Shown here: one piece after another, positions 9,510-19,074 of the stretch
Layout: each line of letters begins with the position of its first letter
How positions within the stretch are numbered: the stretch's first letter is position 1
Assembly (NCBI RefSeq): GCF_016101585.1
Contig: NZ_JACFQG010000001.1
Coordinates: 124,001 to 188,000, forward strand
Direction of reading: 5' to 3'
DNA length: 64,000 nt
DNA from: Bifidobacterium polysaccharolyticum
GTDB lineage: Bacteria > Actinomycetota > Actinomycetes > Actinomycetales > Bifidobacteriaceae
The notes under the pieces: model-generated
What the model saw: only the letters and a program-made list of their open reading frames with translations
Told to the model about the DNA's origin: nothing
Database searches by the model: none
Program-made: the position numbers and the translations under genes

Positions 9510-10736
9510 TCAGGCCTGGAACTTGTTGCCGTAGGCATCGCCCTGGCTGGCGACGACCTCGGCCTGGCGGGCGATGGAGAGCTCCTCGTTGGTGGGGATG
9601 ACGCAGACGGAGACCGTGCTGTCAGGAGCGGAGATGATCCGGGCCTCCTTGGACCGCTGGTCGTTCTTCTCCTGGTCCAGCTTCACGCCGAAGGGCGCCA
9701 GCTGCTCGATGACCCGACGGCGCACGATCTCGTCGTTTTCGCCCACGCCGGCCGTGAAGGTAATGGCATCCAGGCCGCCCATCTGGGCCGTGTAGTTGCC
9801 GATGTAGCCGACAATGCGGTGAACGTAGATGTCCAGGGCCAGCTTGGCATCCTCGTCGCCCTCGGCGATCAGCTTGTGAACCTCGCGCATGTCGCCATGG
9901 CCGGTCAGGCCGGTCATCCCGGAACGCTTGTTGAAGAGGGTGTCCAGCTCATCCACGCTCATGTGGGCGTTGCGGATCAGGTGGAAGACAACGGCAGGGT
10001 CAATGTCGCCGGTGCGGCCGCCCATGACCAGGCCCTCCAGTGGGGTCAGACCCATGGAGGTCTCGACGGGATGCCCGGAGACCTGCGCTGAAGCGGAAGC
10101 ACCGTTGCCGATGTGTAGGACGATCTGCCGCAGACCTTCTGCAGGCTTGCCCAGCAGACCGGGAACCAGCTGGCCCACATACTGGTGGCTGGTGCCGTGG
10201 GCGCCGTAACGACGGATGTGGTACTGCTTGGCAATGTCCTTGTTGAGAGCGTAGGTGGAGGCCTTCTTGGGCAGCTCGAAGAAGAAGGAGGAGTCGAAGA
10301 CGAAGACCTGCGGGGTCTGGGGCATCAGCCGGCTCATGACTTCGGCGCCCTCTGCCTCTGGTCCGTTGTGCAGAGGGGCCAGCACAGCCAGATCCTTAAC
10401 CTGGCTCAGGGTCTTCTTAGTCAGGAGTGCAGGCTTGGGGAAGATGGCTCCACCTTGGACGACACGGTGGCCAACGGCGATGATGCCGGCCTTGTCCAAA
10501 TCAGGACCGTACTCCTTGAAGAAACCCAGGACACGCTTGAGCCCGACCTCATGATCGTGGATGGGCTCCTCAAGCTCGTGCTTTTCGCCGTTGACCTCGT
10601 GCTTGTAATGGCCGTCGGTGGGCTCGCCGATCTTCTCGACCAGACCCGAGGCCAGGCTCTGGCTGGTCTCCAGATCGACCAGCTGGTACTTGATCGAGCT
10701 TGAACCCGAATTGATGACTAGGACGGTTTTCGCCAT
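9510..10736 (-). CDS. ackA: Acetate kinase
   Basis: 408 residues. Converts acetyl phosphate and ADP to acetate and ATP, the ATP-yielding last step of the bifid shunt. The N-terminal ASKHA-fold signature VLVINSGSSSIKYQL, the PROSITE-type central block GAHGTSHQYVG, and MGLTPLEGLVMGGRTGDIDP are all present; length matches the family. The ATG at 10736 was chosen because AGGAGGA lies just upstream; the in-frame extension to 10781 adds 15 unconserved residues. It is downstream of pta on the same strand, separated by a large hairpin at 10846-10895. Confidence 0.97.
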   Translation of the reverse strand: MAKTVLVINSGSSSIKYQLVDLETSQSLASGLVEKIGEPTDGHYKHEVNGEKHELEEPIHDHEVGLKRVLGFFKEYGPDLDKAGIIAVGHRVVQGGAIFPKPALLTKKTLSQVKDLAVLAPLHNGPEAEGAEVMSRLMPQTPQVFVFDSSFFFELPKKASTYALNKDIAKQYHIRRYGAHGTSHQYVGQLVPGLLGKPAEGLRQIVLHIGNGASASAQVSGHPVETSMGLTPLEGLVMGGRTGDIDPAVVFHLIRNAHMSVDELDTLFNKRSGMTGLTGHGDMREVHKLIAEGDEDAKLALDIYVHRIVGYIGNYTAQMGGLDAITFTAGVGENDEIVRRRVIEQLAPFGVKLDQEKNDQRSKEARIISAPDSTVSVCVIPTNEELSIARQAEVVASQGDAYGNKFQA

Positions 10737-10845
10737 TGGGGCATCCTCCTGATGTGCTTGTATAGAGCCTGCGCTCCTCAATCAGTCTTCAAGATTACTC
10801 GTCGGCCCTTACAAGGAGCGGTATATTGCCGGACTGACATGATTT

Positions 10846-10895
10846 TGGGGCTGCTACTGGATCCGTTTTGGAGGTAGGATCCAGTAGCAGCCCCA
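10846..10895 (-). terminator. Hairpin between pta and ackA
   Basis: A perfect 19-bp inverted repeat (10846-10864 with 10877-10895) and a 12-nt loop, just after the pta stop. There is no U-run on the minus strand, so it may act as a partial terminator or as a 3'-end stabiliser between pta and ackA. Confidence 0.75.
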
Positions 10896-10932
10896 GAGGT
10901 TTATAGAGACGTTACAGGGACGGCGATCAGTC

Positions 10933-12615
10933 CTAAGCCTCGACGGCGGTCAGGGCTACGGTGTTGATGATGTCGGCAACCAAGGCGCCGCGTGAAAGGT
11001 CGTTTACCGGCTTATTCAGACCCTGTAGGACCGGTCCGATGGCCAGGGCGCCCGAGGTTCGCTGAACGGCCTTGTAGCCGATGTTGCCTGCGCTCAGGCT
11101 GGGGAAGACGAAGACGTTGACCTTTCCGGCAACCGGATCACCCTTGGCCTTGGTGGCTGCCACAGTGGGGGACCAGGCCGCGTCGAACTGGATGGGGCCC
11201 ACGATGGGCAGGTCCGGTGCCTTCTCCTTGGCCAGGCGGGTAGCCTCTTCAACCAGGTCCACATCCGGGCCCTTGCCTGATCCCAGGGTGGAGTAGGAGA
11301 GCATGCCCACGCGCGGGTCCACGCCGAAGGAGCGAGCGGTTTGGGCCGACTGGATGGCGATGTCGGCCAGCTGCTCGGACGATGGGTTGAGGTTGATGGC
11401 ACAGTCCGCGAAGACCGCCACATGGTCGGGGAAGCACATGAGGAAGGCTCCAGAAACCAGCGAGGCGCCCGGCTTGGTCTTGATCACCTGCAGAGCGGGA
11501 CGGACCGTGTTGGCAGTGGAATTAATCGAGCCTGACACCAGGCCGTCGGCCTTGCCCAGCACGACCAGCATGGTGCCGAAATAAGAGGGATCGGCCAGCT
11601 GCTTGCGCGCCTGCTCCGAAGTCATGCCTTTCTTGGCACGCAGCTGGCAGAGGCGATCGACCATGGGCGCCATCACCTGCTCGTCGTTCATGGGCTGGAA
11701 TGAGGCCTTGTCCAGGTGGTTGAGGCCAAGCTCCTTGCCGCGCGCCAGAATGGAATCCTCGTCGCCCACGATGATCAGGTCGACGATGTTGCGGGCCAGC
11801 AGGTAGTCGGCCGCCTTGATGATGCGGTCCTCGCCTCCTTCCGGCAGGACGATGGTCTTCCTGTTGGCCTTGGCCTTGGCCAACAGATCGTTCTGGAAGG
11901 CTACAGGCGTGGTGGCCTTGGGGCTGGCGGCGTCGGCGGCCTTCACCACCTGGTCGACATCCACCTCCTGCTGGAATGTCTGGCTGGTGGCCTGGCGGGC
12001 CTGATCGGCGGACGGATCCGTGTCGAAGTCCATCTTGGAGACGGTCCAGGTCGGCAGGTCGTACTCCTGGAAGGCCTGGGTAAGAGGCGCCTTCTGCTCT
12101 GGCTGGCATCCGGTGATGAAGACTCCGGCAAGCACGGCTCCTTGGGCCTCGATGGTCCTGCGGCAGGCAGCCACGGTCTTCATGACCTGGCCGGGTTCCC
12201 TGCCGATGGTGCAGACGGCCAGCATGACCGGAGACCTCAGGTCGGCGGCGATTTGTGCATTGAGAGCAAACAGGCCGGGGTCGAAGAGTTTCGAGGCATC
12301 GCTGCCCACGATCAGGACACGCTCGGGATGGGTGGCTTCCACCAGCCCGTCATAGGCATTGAGGACATCGGCACGGGTCTGCATGGGATCCTCAGTGGCG
12401 TGCCCAGGGCACTTGCCACGGCAGATCTCCGGATCTGTATCGGGGAAAGAGCTGGCTGCAACCAGTTCCGGGGTCAACGGGTGCTTCCTGCAGGCGATTG
12501 GCCTGAATACGGCCGTTTTGGCTTTGGCGCTCAGGGCCTTGGTCAGGCCGTAGGCCACGACATTGCGGCCGTTGGCGGCTTCTGGGCTGATGATGGTGAT
12601 GCTTGCAAGACTCAC
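10933..12615 (-). CDS. pta: Phosphate acetyltransferase
   Basis: 560 residues. Interconverts acetyl phosphate and acetyl-CoA. The N-terminal third is a BioD-like P-loop-related domain (ITIISPEAANGRNVVAYGLT), followed by a linker. The C-terminal PTA/PTB catalytic domain (from about residue 270) contains KTIVLPEGGEDRIIKAADYL, LVSGSINSTANTVRPALQ and FPSLSAGNIGYKAVQRTSGA. The GTG at 12615 is preceded by AGGAGA at 7 nt; the longer frame to 12711 lacks a site. The gene lies between xfp, which supplies its substrate, and ackA, all on the minus strand. Confidence 0.96.
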   Translation of the reverse strand: MSLASITIISPEAANGRNVVAYGLTKALSAKAKTAVFRPIACRKHPLTPELVAASSFPDTDPEICRGKCPGHATEDPMQTRADVLNAYDGLVEATHPERVLIVGSDASKLFDPGLFALNAQIAADLRSPVMLAVCTIGREPGQVMKTVAACRRTIEAQGAVLAGVFITGCQPEQKAPLTQAFQEYDLPTWTVSKMDFDTDPSADQARQATSQTFQQEVDVDQVVKAADAASPKATTPVAFQNDLLAKAKANRKTIVLPEGGEDRIIKAADYLLARNIVDLIIVGDEDSILARGKELGLNHLDKASFQPMNDEQVMAPMVDRLCQLRAKKGMTSEQARKQLADPSYFGTMLVVLGKADGLVSGSINSTANTVRPALQVIKTKPGASLVSGAFLMCFPDHVAVFADCAINLNPSSEQLADIAIQSAQTARSFGVDPRVGMLSYSTLGSGKGPDVDLVEEATRLAKEKAPDLPIVGPIQFDAAWSPTVAATKAKGDPVAGKVNVFVFPSLSAGNIGYKAVQRTSGALAIGPVLQGLNKPVNDLSRGALVADIINTVALTAVEA

Positions 12616-12685
12616 TGTGTCTTCTCCTGTCCGGACGTGGTTGCCTTGATGACTGCTTTGTTCACAACCTTGTCCAGTATACAGA

Positions 12686-12722
12686 AACCGCCCGCCATGC
12701 GGGCTGCGCATGACGGGCGGTT
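12686..12722 (-). terminator. xfp terminator
   Basis: Outer arms 12686-12694 and 12714-12722 (9 bp, AACCGCCCG type) enclose a second 6-bp stem CATGCG/CGCATG. The hairpin lies 20 bp after the xfp stop. No long U-tract is present. Confidence 0.8.
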
Positions 12723-12741
12723 CCAGGGTCGGATCAGCGTA

Positions 12742-15216
12742 TCACTCGTTGTCTCCGGCGGTCGCGGCGGTGGCGGAGATGGTCTCCTGGCCGGCGCGGT
12801 TGGCATCGGGCCAGACCCAATCGGTGTAATCGGGGTGGTCGTAGCCCTTGTCCACGGCGAACTGGAAGGCCTCGTCGCGGAACTTGGTCCACTTGTCGAT
12901 CTGGTCGGCGTACTTGCCGGCGTCCACCAGCTTCAGGGCGGAGGCGGCCAGGCACCAACGATCCATGTTGTTGACGCGCACCATGTCGAAGGGCGTGGTG
13001 GTGGAGCCCTGCTCCTCGTAGCCGTGCACGGAGAAGTTGTCGTGGTTGGGACGTCCGTGGATCAGGCGGTAGATGGAGCCGGGGTAGGCGTGGAAGGCGA
13101 ACAAGACCGGCTTGTCCTTGCTGAAGAGCTCGGTGAACTCCTCGTCGGACAGGGCCTGATCATTCTCTTCGGCGTCCTGGATTTTCAGCAGATCAACCAC
13201 GTTGACGAACTGGACCTTCACGCCCAGCTTCTGCAGCATGTCGTCGGCAGCCAGGGCCTCTTGGGTGGGGATGTCACCTGCAGTGGCGATGACCACATCA
13301 GCATCCTCGGCATCCTTGGCGTTGGAGGCCCAATCCCAGCGGGCGGCCCCCTTCTCCAGCTCGGCGGCGGCCTCGTCCACGCTCTGGTAGGTGGCGGCGG
13401 GCTGCTTGCCGGCGAAGATGGCGTTGATGCAGTTGGTCGACTTGTAGCAACGTTCGCCCACGTTTAGCAGCATGTTGGCATCGGCGGGGAAGTAGATGTT
13501 GACCACGTGATCGTTGTTGAAGTTCTTGTTCAGCAGGATGTCGACGAAGCCGGGATCCTGGTGGGAGAACCCGTTGTGGTCCTGACGCCAGACGTGCGAG
13601 GTGACCAGGAGGTTCAGTCCGGCGATGGGCTTGCGCCACGGAATCTCGCGGACGGTGGCCTCCAGCCACTTGGCGTGCTGGTTGATCATGGAGTCGATGA
13701 CGTGCACGAAGGACTCGTAGGAGCTCCAGATGCCGTGGCGTCCGGTCAGCAGATAGCCCTCCAGGAAGCCTTCCATCTGGTGCTCGGAGAGCTGCTCGAT
13801 GACCTGGCCGGTATGAGCCATATGCTCGTCGGTCAGCTCCGACAGGTAGTCGGCATCCCACTGCTTGTTGGTCACCTCATAGGCGGCTGCCAGACGGTTG
13901 GAAGCCGTCTCGTCAGGCCCGAAAATGCGGAAGTCGGTGGGGTTCTTGGCCAGTACGTCGCGAGTGTAGTATCCCAGGACGCGGGTGGCCTCGGTGGCGC
14001 CCCAACCATGGCCGTGCTTCTTGATGTCGATCTCGTAATCGTGGATGTCAGGCAGCTCCAGCGGTTTGAGCAGCCGGCCACCGTTGGCGTTGGGGTTCTC
14101 GCCGATGCGCAGGTCGCCCTTGGGCATGAAGCTGGTGACCTCGGGACGCAGGGTGCCCTTCTCGTCGAAGAGCTCCTCGGGCTTGTAGGAGGCCAGCCAG
14201 TTCTTGAGGATCTGGAAGTGGGCCTCGGTGTCGCGGGCGGAGGTCAGCGGCACCTGGTGGGCCCGCCAGGATCCCTCGGTCTTCTTGCCGTCGATGAACT
14301 TGGGGCAGGTCCAGCCCTTGGGGGTGCGGAAGATGATCATGGGGTAGAAGGGACGCGTCATGTCGTCGGTTTCGGCCCGGGCCTTGATGTCGCAGATCTT
14401 GTCGAAGACAGTCTCCAGCATGTCTGCGAAGCGACGGTGGATGGACAGATGGTCCTCATCATCGAACCCTGCGACGAACTCGAAGGGCTCGTAGCCCATG
14501 CCATGGAAGTACTCATGCAGCTCCTCGTCGGAGATGCGCGAAAGGATGGTCGGGTTGGCAATCTTGTAACCGTTCAGGTGCAGGATGGGCAGGACGATGC
14601 CGTCGGTGCGGGGGTTGACCAGCTTGTTGGACTGCCAGCCGGTGGCCAGAGGGCCGGTCTCGGCTTCGCCGTCGCCCACGATGCAGGGCACGAAGAGGCT
14701 GGGGTTGTTCATAATGGCGCCGTAGGCGTGGGAGAGGGCGTAACCCAGTTCCCCGCCCTCGTGAATGGACCCGGGGGTCTCAGGCGCGAAGTGGGAGGGG
14801 ATGCCTCCCGGGTAGGAGAACTGGCGGAAGAACTTCTGCAGGCCAGCCTCATCGTTGGTGATCTTGGGGTAGTACTCGCTGTAGGTGCCATCCAGGTAGG
14901 ACTGCGAGGTACCGGCGGGGCCGCCATGGCCGGGGCCCATGATGATCACGGTGTTCTGCTGATGGTCGGCGATCAGACGGTTGATATGACCCAGCAGGAA
15001 GTTCAAGCCGGGGGTGGTGCCCCAGTGGCCGACCAGACGATGCTTGACATCCTCCCGAGTGAAGGGCTCCTTCATCAGGGGGTTGCTGCGAAGATAAATC
15101 TGTCCGATGGAAAGATAGTTGGCCGCCCGCCAATACTTGTCGACGGCCTCGAGGGTCTCCTCGGCGATTGGGGTCTCCAGCTTCGCCCAAGGGGTGCCGA
15201 TAACAGGATTCGTCAT
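12742..15216 (-). CDS. xfp: Xylulose-5-phosphate/fructose-6-phosphate phosphoketolase
   Basis: 824 residues, the standard length for bifidobacterial Xfp. A thiamine-diphosphate and Mg-dependent enzyme that splits xylulose-5-P or fructose-6-P with phosphate, giving acetyl-P plus glyceraldehyde-3-P or erythrose-4-P; it is the key enzyme of the bifid shunt. Seen: [40 protein letters not shown], the ThDP-binding [18 protein letters not shown], and the C-terminal [20 protein letters not shown]. The ATG at 15216 has AGGAG at 6 nt. A small palindrome (15227-15238) lies just upstream of the ribosome binding site. Transcribed divergently from guaA; the products feed pta and ackA. Confidence 0.98.
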   Translation of the reverse strand: MTNPVIGTPWAKLETPIAEETLEAVDKYWRAANYLSIGQIYLRSNPLMKEPFTREDVKHRLVGHWGTTPGLNFLLGHINRLIADHQQNTVIIMGPGHGGPAGTSQSYLDGTYSEYYPKITNDEAGLQKFFRQFSYPGGIPSHFAPETPGSIHEGGELGYALSHAYGAIMNNPSLFVPCIVGDGEAETGPLATGWQSNKLVNPRTDGIVLPILHLNGYKIANPTILSRISDEELHEYFHGMGYEPFEFVAGFDDEDHLSIHRRFADMLETVFDKICDIKARAETDDMTRPFYPMIIFRTPKGWTCPKFIDGKKTEGSWRAHQVPLTSARDTEAHFQILKNWLASYKPEELFDEKGTLRPEVTSFMPKGDLRIGENPNANGGRLLKPLELPDIHDYEIDIKKHGHGWGATEATRVLGYYTRDVLAKNPTDFRIFGPDETASNRLAAAYEVTNKQWDADYLSELTDEHMAHTGQVIEQLSEHQMEGFLEGYLLTGRHGIWSSYESFVHVIDSMINQHAKWLEATVREIPWRKPIAGLNLLVTSHVWRQDHNGFSHQDPGFVDILLNKNFNNDHVVNIYFPADANMLLNVGERCYKSTNCINAIFAGKQPAATYQSVDEAAAELEKGAARWDWASNAKDAEDADVVIATAGDIPTQEALAADDMLQKLGVKVQFVNVVDLLKIQDAEENDQALSDEEFTELFSKDKPVLFAFHAYPGSIYRLIHGRPNHDNFSVHGYEEQGSTTTPFDMVRVNNMDRWCLAASALKLVDAGKYADQIDKWTKFRDEAFQFAVDKGYDHPDYTDWVWPDANRAGQETISATAATAGDNE

Positions 15217-15552
15217 GTGTACTCCTGCACTTTAGTGCGATTGTTTATTTACTTCGGTTACGGGCTTGTGCAGTGTCATTTCAGGCATCTGCCGGGTCCG
15301 TACCCAATGCCTACATGGTACGTGAACGAGCAGACTTTTCTGAACGTTTTCTTGCAGTGTGTGTTCGCTCTTGTGAGAAAATGCGATGGAATTGTCTGCT
15401 TGCAGGCATGTATTTCCTCTGGGGGTGCGACCAGGCCGCAATGACGGTAGCATTGTCGAAAACTGCAACCATACTGGACTTGTCCGCGGGCGTTGAATCG
15501 TCGCTCTCGGGCATCCATGGCAGACACAGCATACATATATATAAGGAGTCTT
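15217..15552. promoter_or_regulatory. Divergent control region xfp / guaA
   Basis: 336 bp without a credible gene between two divergently transcribed starts, so it must contain both promoters. A 12-bp palindrome (arms GCACT and AGTGC, 15227-15238) lies just upstream of the xfp ribosome binding site and would form a small hairpin in the leader. An A/T stretch with TATATA is found at about 15535, close to the guaA ribosome binding site. No unambiguous -35/-10 pair was identified for either gene. Confidence 0.5.
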
Positions 15553-17115
15553 ATGGCACAGGGTCCCGTCCTGGTGGTCGATTTCGGTGCGCAGTACGCC
15601 CAGCTGATCGCTCGTCGAGTCAGGGAGGCGGGGGTCTACTCTGAGCTGGTGCCTCATTCGATGAGCCTGGACCAGATGCTGGCCAAGGATCCCAAGGCGG
15701 TCATCCTTTCCGGCGGCCCAGCCTCCGTCTACGTGGACGGGGCGCCGACTATCGACAAGAGGGTTTTCGAGGCGGGGGTGCCTGTGCTGGGCATCTGCTA
15801 CGGCTTCCAGGTCATGGCCCATGAGCTGGGTGGCGAGGTGGACAAGGCAGCCCTGGGGGAGTACGGCAAGACCGAGGCCTTCATCGACAGCGCCAAGGGA
15901 ATACTGCAGGATTCGCCCGCGCAGCAGGATGTATGGATGAGCCATGGCGTCGCCGTCAATCGAGCGCCCGATGGCTTTGAGGTTTTGGCGCATACCGAGG
16001 GTGCCCCGGTGGCGGCCATGCAGGATCCATCCCGGGGGCTGTACGGGGTCCAGTGGCATCCCGAGGTGACCAACACCCCTCTGGGGCAGGACCTGATCGA
16101 CCGCTTCCTGCACCAGTGCGCCGGACTGCCGTCGGATTGGAACGCCTCAGGCATCATCGAACAACAGGTGGAGAAGATCCGTCGCACGGTGGGTGACGAC
16201 CAGGTCATCTGCGGCCTGTCGGGCGGCGTCGATTCAGCCGTAGCAGCTGCCTTGGTCCACAGGGCCGTCGGCGACCAGCTGACCTGCGTCTTCGTGGATC
16301 ATGGCCTGCTGCGTAAGGGGGAGGCCGAACAGGTCAAGCATGATTTTGTGGCCGCCACGGGCATCAAGCTGATCGCCGTGGATGCCTCGCAGGACTTCCT
16401 GACCGCTCTCAAGGGCGTTTCCGAGCCTGAGCGCAAGCGCAAGATCATCGGGGAGAAGTTCATCCGCACTTTTGAAAAAGCCCAGCGGCAGGTGATCGAG
16501 GAGGCCGGCAAGACCGGCAAGGAAGTCAAGTTCCTGGTGCAGGGCACGCTCTACCCAGACGTGGTCGAGTCTGGTGGTGGAGACGGAGCGGCCAATATCA
16601 AGTCCCACCACAATGTGGGTGGTCTGCCCAAGGATGTCAAGTTCAAGCTCATCGAGCCCCTGCGCACCCTCTTCAAGGATGAAGTCCGGGCCATCGGCAC
16701 CGAACTGGGCCTGCCTGACCAGATCGTCTGGCGTCAGCCCTTCCCGGGTCCTGGTCTGGGCATCCGCATCATTGGCGAAATCACCCGTGAACGCTTGGAG
16801 ACTCTGCGTGAGGCTGATGCCATCGCCCGCGAGGAGCTGTCACGAGCCGGACTGGATCGGCAGATCTGGCAGTGCCCGGTGGTGCTGCTGGCCAATGTGC
16901 ATTCAGTAGGTGTGCAGGGCGACGAGCGTACCTATGGTTCGCCGATCGTGCTGCGTCCTGTTTCCTCTGAGGACGCCATGACCGCCGACTGGACACGTCT
17001 GCCCTATGACGTGCTGGCCACTATTTCCACACGCATTACCAACGAGTGCCCGGGCATCAACCGCGTGGTCCTGGATTGCACCTCGAAGCCTCCGGCAACC
17101 ATCGAGTGGGAGTGA
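15553..17115 (+). CDS. guaA: GMP synthase (glutamine-hydrolysing)
   Basis: 520 residues. Converts XMP, glutamine and ATP to GMP. The class I glutamine amidotransferase domain (about residues 1-195) has the catalytic Cys in GICYGFQVM and the His/Glu element VQWHPEV. The ATP-pyrophosphatase PP-loop [15 protein letters not shown] (about residue 222) and the C-terminal dimerisation domain ([19 protein letters not shown]) follow. The ATG at 15553 has AAGGAG at 6 nt; longer in-frame starts lack one. A decayed partial copy of this gene exists at 25186-25427. Confidence 0.97.
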   Translation: MAQGPVLVVDFGAQYAQLIARRVREAGVYSELVPHSMSLDQMLAKDPKAVILSGGPASVYVDGAPTIDKRVFEAGVPVLGICYGFQVMAHELGGEVDKAALGEYGKTEAFIDSAKGILQDSPAQQDVWMSHGVAVNRAPDGFEVLAHTEGAPVAAMQDPSRGLYGVQWHPEVTNTPLGQDLIDRFLHQCAGLPSDWNASGIIEQQVEKIRRTVGDDQVICGLSGGVDSAVAAALVHRAVGDQLTCVFVDHGLLRKGEAEQVKHDFVAATGIKLIAVDASQDFLTALKGVSEPERKRKIIGEKFIRTFEKAQRQVIEEAGKTGKEVKFLVQGTLYPDVVESGGGDGAANIKSHHNVGGLPKDVKFKLIEPLRTLFKDEVRAIGTELGLPDQIVWRQPFPGPGLGIRIIGEITRERLETLREADAIAREELSRAGLDRQIWQCPVVLLANVHSVGVQGDERTYGSPIVLRPVSSEDAMTADWTRLPYDVLATISTRITNECPGINRVVLDCTSKPPATIEWE

Positions 17116-17119
17116 GTAT

Positions 17120-17184
17120 CTGGGTCGACAAGCCATACGGCAATGTGTCAAAGACAGTATTGTTCAGATGACTTGTCGGCCCAG
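17120..17184 (+). terminator. Long imperfect hairpin after guaA
   Basis: 13-bp arms (17120-17132 and 17172-17184, one G-U pair) close a region holding a second stem (CAATGTGTC with GACAGTATTG). It starts 4 bp after the guaA stop and is followed by TTATTT. Probable terminator of guaA. Confidence 0.65.
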
Positions 17185-17229
17185 TTATTTGGTGCTTGGG
17201 CTATAAATGTCAATGGTCGATAAAAGAAC

Positions 17230-17607
17230 TCAGATGCTGCAATTCGTCCTTTGTTGCTCGCTGATGGCCGCGTTGATCCGGTTGACCAACTCATGGGGAT
17301 GTTCCACCCCAAGCACCAGTCGGTCATAGCGTTCGCCCTTGAGTTGGATGACGATGGGACTTTCCGGTCTGGTGACATTCCAGAATGTTATCTCCCCATG
17401 CTCGGTGAATGTACCGGCCCATTTACCGGGAACATGAAGGCCAAGTGCACGCCAGCCTTTGGCATCATCAAGAATGCCCGGATCCTCGCTCGCACCTAGA
17501 ACATGCTCGATTGGCATCACTAATTTTCGCTTGAACGACCACATTTTATCTAAACCCTGTGGTTCAATCTCCAGTGTTCGCCCGACAATTGCCACCTTGT
17601 TGTTCAT
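17230..17607 (-). CDS. Conserved hypothetical protein, PH-like fold suspected
   Basis: 125 residues, soluble. Features such as LDKMWSFKRKLVMPIEHVLG, LHVPGKWAGTFTEHGE and ITFWNVTRPESPIVIQL form alternating short beta strands with a final helix, resembling small actinobacterial proteins with a bacterial PH-like fold; this is an inference from the pattern. Its ATG overlaps the TGA of the TetR gene upstream (ATGA at 17604-17607), so the two are translationally coupled and it is probably the gene controlled with, or by, that regulator. The biochemical role is unknown. Confidence 0.75.
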   Translation of the reverse strand: MNNKVAIVGRTLEIEPQGLDKMWSFKRKLVMPIEHVLGASEDPGILDDAKGWRALGLHVPGKWAGTFTEHGEITFWNVTRPESPIVIQLKGERYDRLVLGVEHPHELVNRINAAISEQQRTNCSI

Positions 17608-18029
17608 GACTTGCTTCTTTCATTATCAGACTGCAACTGAACATGTGCACGTTGCAGCAGCCTTTCGCCAAGGAGCGTGGCGACATTAACGGTGACGGCG
17701 TTGGTATCGCCTGATTCCGAGCAGGACAGCTTCACGAGGTAATCCCTGACCAGCCCACGAACCTCCAAATCATGATCTGACAGCTCCATGAGTGCCACCA
17801 ATACCAGATTGAGCACTTTTGAATCGCGCGACTCCGAATCTGTTGCATCATGCAGCGCAGCTACGAACATGCCACGCTTGCTGCCGAACGCACCGTAGAG
17901 ACTACCTCGGAGCAGACCCGTGGCCTTGACGAGAGCATCGATCGACGTGCCCTCATAGCCATGCTCCAAGAAAACCTCGCGGGCACGGGCAAGCACCTCA
18001 TCATCATCGAAGCTTCTCTTGCGACCCAT
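17604..18029 (-). CDS. TetR-family transcriptional regulator
   Basis: 141 residues. The N-terminal helix-turn-helix domain is clear: KRSFDDDEVLARAREVFLEH, then YEGTSIDALVKATGLLRGSL and YGAFGSKRGMFVAAL. The C-terminal ligand domain is short (about 85 residues), smaller than the usual 120-150, so ligand binding may be reduced. The ATG at 18029 begins MGRKRSF; a longer frame to 18065 would run through the putative operator at 18050-18065 and was not used. Coupled to the downstream PH-like gene by ATGA. Probably autoregulated. Confidence 0.8.
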   Translation of the reverse strand: MGRKRSFDDDEVLARAREVFLEHGYEGTSIDALVKATGLLRGSLYGAFGSKRGMFVAALHDATDSESRDSKVLNLVLVALMELSDHDLEVRGLVRDYLVKLSCSESGDTNAVTVNVATLLGERLLQRAHVQLQSDNERSKS

Positions 18030-18049
18030 GCTCGCCAAGATAGCATTAT

Positions 18050-18065
18050 TTGACCAAACAGTCAA
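18050..18065. promoter_or_regulatory. Candidate operator of the TetR/PH-like pair
   Basis: Inverted repeat TTGAC-N6-GTCAA, 20 bp upstream of the TetR start, flanked by ATTATT and AATAAT that extend the dyad imperfectly. Its position suits autorepression. Confidence 0.5.
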
Positions 18066-18078
18066 GAATAATAGACGT

Positions 18079-19074
18079 TCATTTGATGGGTGCCTTGAGC
18101 GAGCGTTTATATTCCTGCAGCCATTCCTTAGTCACTGGTTCGATTCGTGTTCTGCCCTTACCGTCCGGATTGGCCATGAGTATGCGTATCTGCTGGCCTT
18201 TCTTGGCTGTGCAGAAGGTGAATTCCACGTTGGTGGCGACCCCCCAATCCCCTCTCTTGTTGAGGGCGATCAGAGAGATCTCGCCGGCCTTGCCGTAGCG
18301 GTTCCTCAGGAGGTCGTCGAATTCGTAGACTGCAGAATCGCAGGCTTCCTGCGGGGTCAATCCGCTTCCCATCAGGGCGACGATACGATAGGAGAGGCAT
18401 CCTTTCATGATGTCTTCTCCCAGCCCGGTGGCGGCAGCTCCTCCGATAGTGCTGTCCACGTAGAAGCCCGAGCCGGGCAGGGGTGAATCGCCCACTCTGC
18501 CCGGCTCCTTCATAAAGAGACCCGATGTCGATGTGCCAACAGCCATCGATCCCTGCATATCCAAGGAGATGGCCCCGACCGTATCGTGCCCTCGATAGGG
18601 GCTGGCAGACTCCGGTGTTGTGGTCTTGGCAGCCTCCAGCTCCCAACGTCTTCTGGCTCTGTCCGTCAGCATATTGCGCATTTCGAATCCGCTGACCTGG
18701 GCGTAGCGAGTCGCTCCCTGTCCAACCAGAAAGCTGCTGGTATGGCGTCGACTCAGTTGCCTTGCCACGGATATGGGGTGGAGTACATGCTGGATGCCGG
18801 CCACTGCGCCCAAGGCCATGCTGTTCCCGTCCATGAAAGCAGCATCCATCTCCATCTCGCCTTCCCGGTTCGGCAAGGCGCCATAACCGACGGAGGTGTA
18901 ATCCGGGTTGGCCTCAACTTCTTGAATCAGCCTCTCGACAGCATCGCCCGACTGGCCGCCCTCTTCAAGACCGGAACTGGCCTTGACCATACCTTCATAG
19001 GCCATCCGCCAGGTAGCAATAGATGCCCAAGTGGACTGATCGTGACTGGCTTTCTGCGGGGATGAATCACACAT
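18079..19074 (-). CDS. Ntn-hydrolase asparaginase / glycosylasparaginase family
   Basis: 331 residues. Family of N4-(beta-N-acetylglucosaminyl)-L-asparaginases and isoaspartyl peptidases, which self-cleave before a nucleophilic Thr. Seen: the cleavage/nucleophile region GHDTVGAISLDMQGSMAVGT, with Thr in HDTVG, and the substrate-binding GRVGDSPLPGSGFYVDSTIG followed by GGAAATGLGEDIMKGCLSYR. No signal peptide is visible, so it should be cytoplasmic, acting on Asn-linked sugar remnants or isoaspartyl dipeptides. The ATG at 19074 has AAAGGAA upstream; the longer frame to 19242 is not supported. It sits near a GH29 fucosidase, which hints at glycan or glycopeptide use, but the two genes are divergent. 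Confidence 0.88.
   Translation of the reverse strand: MCDSSPQKASHDQSTWASIATWRMAYEGMVKASSGLEEGGQSGDAVERLIQEVEANPDYTSVGYGALPNREGEMEMDAAFMDGNSMALGAVAGIQHVLHPISVARQLSRRHTSSFLVGQGATRYAQVSGFEMRNMLTDRARRRWELEAAKTTTPESASPYRGHDTVGAISLDMQGSMAVGTSTSGLFMKEPGRVGDSPLPGSGFYVDSTIGGAAATGLGEDIMKGCLSYRIVALMGSGLTPQEACDSAVYEFDDLLRNRYGKAGEISLIALNKRGDWGVATNVEFTFCTAKKGQQIRILMANPDGKGRTRIEPVTKEWLQEYKRSLKAPIK

Noticed and set aside
11716-15444. Two very long open frames (583 and 645 codons) antisense to pta and xfp
   Set aside because: GC-rich codon bias of the real genes keeps the opposite strand open; translations are Gly/Val/Leu-rich without domains, and pta and xfp are unmistakable.
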